Below are positions 37,385-44,860 of a DNA stretch of 64,000 nt, piece after piece. Position 1 is the first letter of the stretch, and each line of letters opens with the position of its first letter. The notes below the pieces were generated by a model that had not been told where the DNA came from, did no database searches, and saw only the letters and a list, made by a program, of their open reading frames with translations. Source of the DNA: Aequorivita xiaoshiensis (GTDB lineage Bacteria > Bacteroidota > Bacteroidia > Flavobacteriales > Flavobacteriaceae); assembly GCF_022008395.1 (NCBI RefSeq), contig NZ_JAIRBB010000012.1:22143-86142 (forward strand). Direction: 5' to 3'. The translations under genes were made by a program, and so were the position numbers.

Positions 37385-38257
37385 TTATAAAATAGGATTT
37401 TTCATAGAAGTTTTACCGTATGAAGGCTTTCCTGTTTTATGACAGTATTTTTCTTTAAAATTTTCATTTCCATATTCATTCCAAATTTTCCAAGCTTCTT
37501 TACACATGGGTTGTTTTGGATTGAACTTAATTTTTTTTCCAGTTCGAATACAATATCCATAAGTTTGAATTTCCGAATTATTTTTATTCAAGAATTCTTC
37601 ATTAAAAGCTTCTCTTTCGGGTCTGTCTTCTGAATTCGAACCTAATGCTAATTCGTCTGGATAATCATTCAATTTATTATTTCCTGTTTCTCCATTTAAA
37701 GAATTTCCATAGAATTTTTCTGTTGAGTCAAAAAGAATTTTGGAGCTGACATACCTTTTTCCAAATAGTTTCTGATCATAGACAGGTCGTTTAATGAACA
37801 CAACTTCATTTGCTTCCGCAATATCCATGCAAGTATTCCAGGCTTCATTATCTGCTGAGGTTGAAAACCGATTTAAAATAGATTGTTTTGAAAAAACTCC
37901 AAATTCAATATTGTTTATAAACGAGTAATCATAAAGATTAATAGATGTAATAATTCCTTGACTTTCATTTCCATAATATTTTGCATGTAAATTAGGAGTA
38001 TAAATAATACTAACATTAGGAAACTTCTTAAAAAAGTCAAAGTCCCTTTTATTCAAACTCCGCTTAATGTCCTTTTGATTTTTACCAAACACCAAAAGAA
38101 TATGAATTTTAGGGTCATTTTCATGTTTGTTAAACAACTTTTGAAAATATTCATCAAGCTTGATGAATGGGGAGACTATTAGTAAGTTAGCTTTTGCATC
38201 CCAAATAGTGTCATATATAGCTGATTCTAATTCTTTACCAGTTACAAATTTACTCAT
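37385..38257 (-). CDS. PLD-family protein (HKD nuclease-like)
   Basis: The 290-aa protein has one HKD-type motif: His91 and Lys93 in 'NLHAKYYGNES', then Ser105/Asn107 in 'GIITSINLYDYS'. PLD-fold proteins with one motif work as dimers and are often nucleases. The last 60 residues carry a Cys/Gly-rich tail ('YGYCIRTGKK', 'PMCKEAWKIW', 'YCHKTGKPS') that looks like a degenerate zinc ribbon and occurs in relatives. DISARM systems include a PLD protein (DrmC), so this divergent gene next to a DISARM-like operon deserves notice, though its orientation is opposite. Confidence 0.8.
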   Translation of the reverse strand: MSKFVTGKELESAIYDTIWDAKANLLIVSPFIKLDEYFQKLFNKHENDPKIHILLVFGKNQKDIKRSLNKRDFDFFKKFPNVSIIYTPNLHAKYYGNESQGIITSINLYDYSFINNIEFGVFSKQSILNRFSTSADNEAWNTCMDIAEANEVVFIKRPVYDQKLFGKRYVSSKILFDSTEKFYGNSLNGETGNNKLNDYPDELALGSNSEDRPEREAFNEEFLNKNNSEIQTYGYCIRTGKKIKFNPKQPMCKEAWKIWNEYGNENFKEKYCHKTGKPSYGKTSMKNPIL

Positions 38258-38549
38258 AGTTGATTATTTAAATATTGAATATCTTCTTTTAAAGGAATAA
38301 ATTAAATAGGCATCACATAGAAAAGAAGTTAATTCGGCACAATATATCAATTTTTGAAATATTTAAAATGATCGGATTAGAGGATTCGAATCGTTAATTG
38401 TGTTGAATTATTGTAAAACTATCAGGTTATATAGGAATGACGAAGGTATAATTTCATGGCTTTCATACTAATATGCAAAATCTTCTAAGGCCCCCTATCT
38501 AATATCAAAATAGACAACCTATTTTAAGATTTAAAGTGTAAAAACTACT

Positions 38550-38582
38550 CTTAAAAATATCTTAAAATAATTATTATATTTG
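38550..38582 (+). promoter_or_regulatory. Promoter/operator module of the HEPN gene
   Basis: Two CTTAAAA boxes at 38550-38556 and 38561-38567 are 11 bp apart (one helical turn) and are followed by a perfect -7 box TATATTTG at 38575-38582. The same module, with equal spacing, precedes the large operon at 39479. A reverse copy of the box (TTTTAAG) lies at 38522-38528. The leader from here to the ATG is about 160 nt. No other gene is seen between 38258 and 38743. Confidence 0.65.
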
Positions 38583-38608
38583 AAACGCTCCCCAGAATTA
38601 TAAATTCG

Positions 38609-38636
38609 TCCCATTCGTGAAATATCGAAATGGGAT
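38609..38636 (+). other. Hairpin in the HEPN leader RNA
   Basis: TCCCATTCG and CGAAATGGGA pair with one bulged base around an 8-base loop, about 25 nt into the predicted transcript. There is no T-run, so it is not a terminator. It could protect the RNA or bind a regulator. Confidence 0.4.
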
Positions 38637-38743
38637 GGATGTTTATTGTTCTATATTTTAAAAATAGCCCTTCAAATCAGAAAAGATTTCAACGGAAAAG
38701 ACTTAGAACAAGTTTAAAAACTTTTGATATTATTTAATTTAAC

Positions 38744-39418
38744 ATGATCAATCCTAACAAGAGTATTGAGGTGATAAAAGCATCACTTTTAAAAAATAAA
38801 CTTAAATCCTTATCAGGCGATTTAGATGAAAATAATGCAATTCGATTACATCGTGCAATAAGTTGGGTGAAGTGTGCCGAAGAACAAGCTAACAATCCAG
38901 ATTTAAAGTTTATTACATTGTGGATTGCATTTAATGCTTGCTATGCCGACAATGACGCACATGAATTTGAGTTGTCCGAAAAGAAACGGTTTAGGGATTT
39001 TATTTCTAAACTGGTGGAGTACGATGCTGAAGATAGATTCTTTAAAATATTGTGGTATAAGTTTCCAGGACCTGTAAGATTGTTAATTGATAATAAATAT
39101 GCATACAAGCAATTTTGGGATGCACAACGTGGAGATTCAATAGATTGGGAGTCGCGTTTTAAACAATCTCAAATAGATTCGAGAAATTATCTAGCACACC
39201 AACAAGTATCTAAACTATTGGAGTTAGTGTTGGATAGATTATACACAGTTCGCAACCAATTAATTCACGGTGGCGCAACCTATCAAAGCAAACTAAATCG
39301 CTCTCAAGTTAAAGATGCTAGTCAAATACTTGAATTTCTATTACCTATTATAATAGATATCATGATAAGTAATAGGGGAGAAGATTGGGGAGTGATAAAT
39401 TACCCGGTTATCGAGTAA
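38744..39418 (+). CDS. HEPN-domain protein (Apea-like), possible RNase or regulator
   Basis: The 224-aa helical protein ends with the HEPN motif Rx4H: Arg170 and His175 in 'RLYTVRNQLIHGG'. The segment 'FITLWIAFNACY' near residue 56 is typical of Apea-like HEPN proteins, which are often beside restriction or other defence genes. HEPN motifs of this form are the active sites of many metal-independent RNases that act in abortive infection. Here the gene shares its promoter module with the following defence operon, so it may be a toxin-type partner or an expression monitor. No matching MNT antitoxin gene is seen. Confidence 0.75.
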   Translation: MINPNKSIEVIKASLLKNKLKSLSGDLDENNAIRLHRAISWVKCAEEQANNPDLKFITLWIAFNACYADNDAHEFELSEKKRFRDFISKLVEYDAEDRFFKILWYKFPGPVRLLIDNKYAYKQFWDAQRGDSIDWESRFKQSQIDSRNYLAHQQVSKLLELVLDRLYTVRNQLIHGGATYQSKLNRSQVKDASQILEFLLPIIIDIMISNRGEDWGVINYPVIE

Positions 39419-39478
39419 TAAAAACTAATTATTAAAAATAATAACACGCATATTTAATAATTAAAAGCATCAATTCTT

Positions 39479-39511
39479 CTTAAAAAAACCTTAAAATAAA
39501 TGTTATATTTG
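39479..39511 (+). promoter_or_regulatory. Promoter/operator module of the 20-kb defence operon
   Basis: CTTAAAA boxes at 39479-39485 and 39490-39496 (11-bp period) precede TATATTTG at 39504-39511. The module agrees with that at 38550 in about 28 of 34 positions, spacing included. The predicted leader is about 160 nt. An AT-rich region takes the place of a TTG -33 box in both, so an activator or repressor at the boxes is likely. Confidence 0.65.
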
Positions 39512-39676
39512 ATGCTCACCCTGTTTCAACACTCTTAATTTTGGTAGTTATTAAATTAGGTTGAAAATTATTTATTTAATCTATGATGGTATCAAGAAAA
39601 TACTTCAAAAGTTATAAAGTCATTAGGCTTAAGGCAAATATCTATATAACTTTTTAAATTCGATGGAATAATTATT

Positions 39677-42600
39677 ATGGATGCATTTAGAACACACAAT
39701 CAAGTAATTTCAGAATATAGAAGTTATTTAGAATCTTTTTTAAATATTAGTGATGATAGAATTAAGACAGAAGTAAAAAAAGCTTTTAATGAGGAAGGTT
39801 TTATTCCTCAACCTCTTATTCAATTTAATCCATCTTTCCAGAGAGATCAATCACTTCAAGATCTGGTATCTCAAGGAATAGTACATAAAAACCTTCCTAC
39901 CACATTTGGAGATTTTAAATTATATAAGCATCAAATTGAAGCGATAAAAAAGGGAGTAAACGACAAAGGATTTATTGTTACTTCTGGAACGGGTTCGGGT
40001 AAGTCGCTAACTTTTTTGGCAACTATTTTTAATCATGTTTTCAACTTTGGAGAATCTAAACCTTCCGGTATAAAAGCTATTCTAGTTTACCCAATGAATG
40101 CTCTTCTTAATTCTCAAGAACAAGAAATTAAAAAGTATCAGGAAGAGTATCAAAGGAAATTTGGTGAAGATTTTCCAGTTACTTTTGGGAAATACTCTGG
40201 GCAGGAAGTTAGTTCTACACGTGAAGAAATCAAAAAGAATCCACCAGATATTATTCTTACTAACTATATGATGCTTGAGCTAATTATGACCAGGCAAGGG
40301 GAAGGTTGGTTAAGAGATTCTTTATCAGAGTCATTAAAATATTTAGTGTTTGATGAATTGCATACATATAGAGGTCGTCAAGGTTCTGATGTAAGTATGC
40401 TTATCCGGAGAATTAAAGGAATTTGTATAAATGAGTTAATTTGTATCGGTACTTCAGCTACTATGGCTAGCCTTGGATCAGTAGAAGAAAAGAAGGAGGC
40501 CGTTGCTAAAGTAGCTAAAACCATATTTGGAGAGGAATATTCGGCAAAACAAATTGTTAATGAGTATTTAGAGCCTTGCACTAATGGTCAAACTCCAGAA
40601 GCCCCAATCTTAAAATCCTATTTAGAAAATGAAATCCCACAAGGAGATGAGGTTGCATTTATGACTAATCCATTAAGTAATTGGATAGAAACAGAAATTG
40701 CTTTAAAGTTAAATGGAGATGTTTTAGAAAGAGGAACGCCGATGACAATCGACGCGATAACTAAAAAGTTATCTGACTATACTGGTGTAGAGTTTGAGAT
40801 TGCCAAGGGAAAAGTAACCATCTTATTAAAATGGGCTGAAAAGCTCAATGAAGATAATCGTCAAAGAAAGACTAATCAATCTTTTCTTCCTTTTCGTTTT
40901 CATCAATTTATATCGCAAACAAGTAATGTTTCAGTCACATTAAATTCTCGATCCGAAAGATATATTACAATTCAATCAAATAGATATGTCAAAGAAGGTG
41001 ATCAGGAAAAATTATTATACCCGATTCTTTTTAGTCGATATTCCGGAATAGATTTTATCTGTGTAGAGAAAGATGTTCAAACACGTACTTTATTGCCGCG
41101 GAACCCAAAAGACCACGTTAGATCCCTTACACTAAAGGAAGGGAAAGGTGAGGATTTAAACGAGTATAATTTTAGGAATGGATACATTATTCTTGACGAG
41201 GGTGAAGAGTTTTGGGAAGATGACCCGTTGGAGATAGTTCCCGAATCTTGGTTACGCAGCAGTTTAACTTCTTTTTTGCCGTATTATCAGTGGCATATGC
41301 CTCAGCCAATATATTTTGATGAAGAAGGAAATTACTCTGATACCCCTGATTATCCTATAAAAGGATATTTTATCCCTGTGAAATTACGAATAGATCCAAC
41401 CGCGGGAATTATATACGAGGATGCAAAAACTAATGAGAATACTAAGTTAATGAGTCTTGGTAATGAAGGAAGAAGTACGGCTACAACTATTACAAGTTTC
41501 GCCGTTATTAATTCATTATTTGAACAGGAAGAAAGTGCGAAAGATCAAAAACTTTTAAGTTTTACTGACAACAGGCAAGATGCCTCGTTGCAAGCAGGCC
41601 ATTTTAATGATTTTATTTCCACAATTAAACTTCGGGCTGCCTTATATATAACAATTAAGGATTCGGATGCTAGTTTAAATATTGAAAACATTGCCGAAAG
41701 AGTTTTGAAAGTATTGAATTTAAAGGAAATCGATTATGCCAATCCCAATTTAATGAGCGATGATCCAGACTTTCCCGAAATAGAGAATATTAGAGCAATT
41801 AAAAACTATATTTTATATAGGCTATTTCAAGATCTAAAAAGAGGTTGGAGATATACGCTTCCAAATTTAGAGCAAACAGCTTTGTTAAAAATCGAATATT
41901 TTAGACTTGAAAAATTAGCTGGGAAGGATGATCGTTTCGCAAACATTCCTCTTTTCAATGCAGTATCAGCTGAAGAAAGATTTAATATGCTAGAGCAGTT
42001 CTTAAACTTCTTTAGAACTAATTTCTCTTTATATCATAATATTTTAGTTGATAAAAGATCGGAGATAGAAAGTTTACTCCAAAATCGATTGGATAATAAA
42101 AAATTATGGTCCCTCGATCACAATGAAAAATTGGATAGTCCCACATATTTGGTCAGCCGAAATCCAGGTAGATCTAGACAGCGGGGACTGTATTTTGCTT
42201 CTATTGGAGTGCGCTCGGGAATTGGAAAATATTTTAAAAGAAAGTTTGCTGAAGCAGATATAGCAAAACCTAATGTTGATGAATATACTGATTTTATTGA
42301 GCAACTATGTGAGCTATTAGTCTCTACTGGATTCTTAACTAAAAATGAAAACATACGCGGGAAAAACGGAACGGTAACAGGATATCTCTTAAGATCTGAT
42401 AATTTAAGATGGATACCTGGTGATGAGGAAACAGTTCCTGTGGATGATACACGAACAAACACATATAAAGATCTCGATCTTAAACCTAATATGTATTTCC
42501 AGAGGCTGTACAAAAATGATTTCTCCAAATATGATAAAGAAATTATAGGTAGAGAACATACGGGACAACTTAATAATGACGATCGAATAGAGAGAGAAGA

Positions 42601-44857
42601 TGATTTTAGAGAGGGTAAAATTTCTTCTTTATTCTGTTCTCCAACTATGGAGTTGGGTATTGATATTGCAAATTTGAATATTGTGCATATGCGAAATGTT
42701 CCACCTAACCCGGCCAACTACGCACAGAGAAGTGGTCGTGCTGGACGTGGTGGACAAACTGCACTGGTTTTTACTTATTGTTCAGGCTGGTCGCCGCACG
42801 ATCAAAATTATTTCAAGGCTTCAGAAACCATGGTTGCAGGTTCGGTAGTTCCACCGCGTATTGACCTGATTAATGAAGAACTTATAGCATCGCATTTAAA
42901 TGCTATTATTTTGATGGAATTATCCATTGGAGAATTGAGTACCTCCATAGCTGAGCTTTTGGATATTTCAAATGAGGTTGAATTGGAATTGAAACAACGA
43001 ATTAAAGATCATATAGATCATGGAATAGAACTTAATAGAGAAAAGTGGATTAAAAATTTCAAAAGAGTGGTTTCCTCAATTGAGCAGGATTTATCATCTG
43101 CTTGGTGGTATTCTGATGATTGGATTGAGAAAAGGTTGTTTTCTTTTAAAGATAGATTTGATTCTGCGTTTGACAGGTGGCGAAACCTATATAAAACAGC
43201 GAAAAAAATGAATGCCTCCGCACACTTAGTCCTGAATGATCCACATATCAGAAAAGAAGATAATGAAAGATATCGTGAAGCTTTAAGACAATATCATATT
43301 GCTTTAAAACAAATTGAATTATTAAGCAATCAAAGCAACAGAGAATTTGGAGGAGAGTCTGAGTTTTACGTTTTCCGTTATTTGGCATCTGAAGGCTTTC
43401 TGCCTGGTTACAACTTCACCAGGCTACCTGTTAGATCATTCTTGGGTTATAAGCATAAAAATGAAGGCGAGTTTATTTCTAGACCTAGATCCGTTGCGAT
43501 TAAAGAGTTTGGTCCTGGAAATACAATCTATCATAATGGAAGTAAGTATTCTATTAATAGAATGCCTGTATTGGACTCTGAGCAATTTCAACAAAAAATA
43601 AAAATATCGAAGGACACTGGTTACATATTTCTTAATCAAGACGCTGAAATCGCGAATAATGATCCCATAACGAAAGCCGAATTAAGAGGTGAGAATTTTG
43701 AATTTAGAACCAACCTCGTTGAATTAATGGATTCTGAAGGGATTCCTAGAGAAAGGATTTCATGTGCAGAAGAGGAACGAATTTCACGTGGCTTTAATGT
43801 TCAGGAATACTTTAGATACACTTCCGGAATAGAGCATACCAAAAAAGTGATTATTAAAAATGCGGGAGAACCTTTACTGAACCTTATTTTTGGTCAAGCT
43901 ACTGAATTAATCAAGATCAATAAAAAAGCAAGAAGATCTTCCGATGATAGCGATGGCTTTGCAATCGATCAAAGAAATGGGAAATGGGTATCTCAGAAAG
44001 ATTTGGAAAATGAGGAGGTTAAAAACAACTCAAAGGATGTAATGCTTTTTGTTAGGGAAAACGCCGATACTATTTATATCCAGCCTCTTGCAAGTCTTGA
44101 ATTATCAGCCGATGAAATTATTACGTTGAGTTATGCTCTCAAAAGAGGAATAGAAAGGCTTTTCCAAGTAGAGGAACAAGAGATTGGAGTGAGCATAATG
44201 GGCGATCAAGAAAATCCAAATATGATGATCTATGAAGCCGCCGAAGGTAGTCTTGGAATCCTCAGTCAATTAATCGAAGAACCAACTAAACTTAATGAGT
44301 TATTTGTTCAAGCTTATGGCTCAATGCATTTTAATCCTGAAAACCGCGAAGAAACGGAATACGGGAAAAATTTACCTAAAGCTACTTATGAAGATTTACT
44401 ATCCTATTATAATCAGAGAAATCATGATATTTTAGATCGCCACAGTATTAAAACAGCCCTGGAACAATTGATGGATTGTGAGATTTCTACAGTACAAGAA
44501 GGAAAAGATTACGAAGAGCAATATCAATTCTTATTGGATTCTTACGATAAAAATAGTAACACAGAACTACAATTATTACGCTATTTGTATAAAAATAAGT
44601 TAGCCTTACCAGATAAGGCTCAAGTAAATGTTCCTGAATGTTATGTAAGCGCAGACTTTGTGTATAATACAGAAAATGGAGCTACATTAATTTTTTGCGA
44701 TGGAAATGTTCACGATCTTCCTAGTGTGTCAGATACGGATGATGAAAAACGACGATGTGTTCGTGACGCGGGTTACGATGTTATGGAGTGGCACCATACA
44801 GAACCTATGGAAGATTTAGTCAAGAGAAGAAAAGACATATTTAAAAAAGTTAAATAG
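39677..44857 (+). CDS. Giant DEAH helicase with DUF1998-like region (DrmA/B-, MrfA-, DruE-like)
   Basis: The 1726-aa protein begins with a superfamily 2 helicase core: Walker A 'SGTGSGKS' (103-110), DELH (226-229), 'GTSATM' (258-263), motif V 'SPTMELGIDIANLNI' and motif VI 'QRSGRAGRGGQ' (1017-1027). A long insert separates the two RecA lobes (about 270-960). After about 1480 it resembles DUF1998: 'YEAAEGSLGILSQLIEEP' and 'YEDLLSYYNQRNHDILDRH' (1571-1589). The Cys residues that bind zinc in MrfA and DrmB ('CYDCLLSY') are replaced here. The C terminus (about 1650-1726) has 'SADFVY', 'IFCDGNVHDLP' and 'GYDVMEW', like a degenerate PD-(D/E)XK or Vsr fold. DISARM splits helicase and DUF1998 over DrmA and DrmB; here they are in one chain, as in Druantia DruE. 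First gene of a seven-gene operon; 3 bp separate it from the next. Confidence 0.85.
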   Translation: MDAFRTHNQVISEYRSYLESFLNISDDRIKTEVKKAFNEEGFIPQPLIQFNPSFQRDQSLQDLVSQGIVHKNLPTTFGDFKLYKHQIEAIKKGVNDKGFIVTSGTGSGKSLTFLATIFNHVFNFGESKPSGIKAILVYPMNALLNSQEQEIKKYQEEYQRKFGEDFPVTFGKYSGQEVSSTREEIKKNPPDIILTNYMMLELIMTRQGEGWLRDSLSESLKYLVFDELHTYRGRQGSDVSMLIRRIKGICINELICIGTSATMASLGSVEEKKEAVAKVAKTIFGEEYSAKQIVNEYLEPCTNGQTPEAPILKSYLENEIPQGDEVAFMTNPLSNWIETEIALKLNGDVLERGTPMTIDAITKKLSDYTGVEFEIAKGKVTILLKWAEKLNEDNRQRKTNQSFLPFRFHQFISQTSNVSVTLNSRSERYITIQSNRYVKEGDQEKLLYPILFSRYSGIDFICVEKDVQTRTLLPRNPKDHVRSLTLKEGKGEDLNEYNFRNGYIILDEGEEFWEDDPLEIVPESWLRSSLTSFLPYYQWHMPQPIYFDEEGNYSDTPDYPIKGYFIPVKLRIDPTAGIIYEDAKTNENTKLMSLGNEGRSTATTITSFAVINSLFEQEESAKDQKLLSFTDNRQDASLQAGHFNDFISTIKLRAALYITIKDSDASLNIENIAERVLKVLNLKEIDYANPNLMSDDPDFPEIENIRAIKNYILYRLFQDLKRGWRYTLPNLEQTALLKIEYFRLEKLAGKDDRFANIPLFNAVSAEERFNMLEQFLNFFRTNFSLYHNILVDKRSEIESLLQNRLDNKKLWSLDHNEKLDSPTYLVSRNPGRSRQRGLYFASIGVRSGIGKYFKRKFAEADIAKPNVDEYTDFIEQLCELLVSTGFLTKNENIRGKNGTVTGYLLRSDNLRWIPGDEETVPVDDTRTNTYKDLDLKPNMYFQRLYKNDFSKYDKEIIGREHTGQLNNDDRIEREDDFREGKISSLFCSPTMELGIDIANLNIVHMRNVPPNPANYAQRSGRAGRGGQTALVFTYCSGWSPHDQNYFKASETMVAGSVVPPRIDLINEELIASHLNAIILMELSIGELSTSIAELLDISNEVELELKQRIKDHIDHGIELNREKWIKNFKRVVSSIEQDLSSAWWYSDDWIEKRLFSFKDRFDSAFDRWRNLYKTAKKMNASAHLVLNDPHIRKEDNERYREALRQYHIALKQIELLSNQSNREFGGESEFYVFRYLASEGFLPGYNFTRLPVRSFLGYKHKNEGEFISRPRSVAIKEFGPGNTIYHNGSKYSINRMPVLDSEQFQQKIKISKDTGYIFLNQDAEIANNDPITKAELRGENFEFRTNLVELMDSEGIPRERISCAEEERISRGFNVQEYFRYTSGIEHTKKVIIKNAGEPLLNLIFGQATELIKINKKARRSSDDSDGFAIDQRNGKWVSQKDLENEEVKNNSKDVMLFVRENADTIYIQPLASLELSADEIITLSYALKRGIERLFQVEEQEIGVSIMGDQENPNMMIYEAAEGSLGILSQLIEEPTKLNELFVQAYGSMHFNPENREETEYGKNLPKATYEDLLSYYNQRNHDILDRHSIKTALEQLMDCEISTVQEGKDYEEQYQFLLDSYDKNSNTELQLLRYLYKNKLALPDKAQVNVPECYVSADFVYNTENGATLIFCDGNVHDLPSVSDTDDEKRRCVRDAGYDVMEWHHTEPMEDLVKRRKDIFKKVK

Positions 44858-44860
44858 CAT

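Noticed and set aside
42118..42717. 199-codon minus-strand frame inside the giant helicase gene
   Set aside because: It overlaps conserved helicase motifs in the real frame and has no features of its own.
39677..44857. Plain Druantia type III assignment
   Set aside because: The helicase resembles DruE in size and DUF1998 content, but no DruH-like partner is present and the following genes are DrmD- and DrmMI-like.
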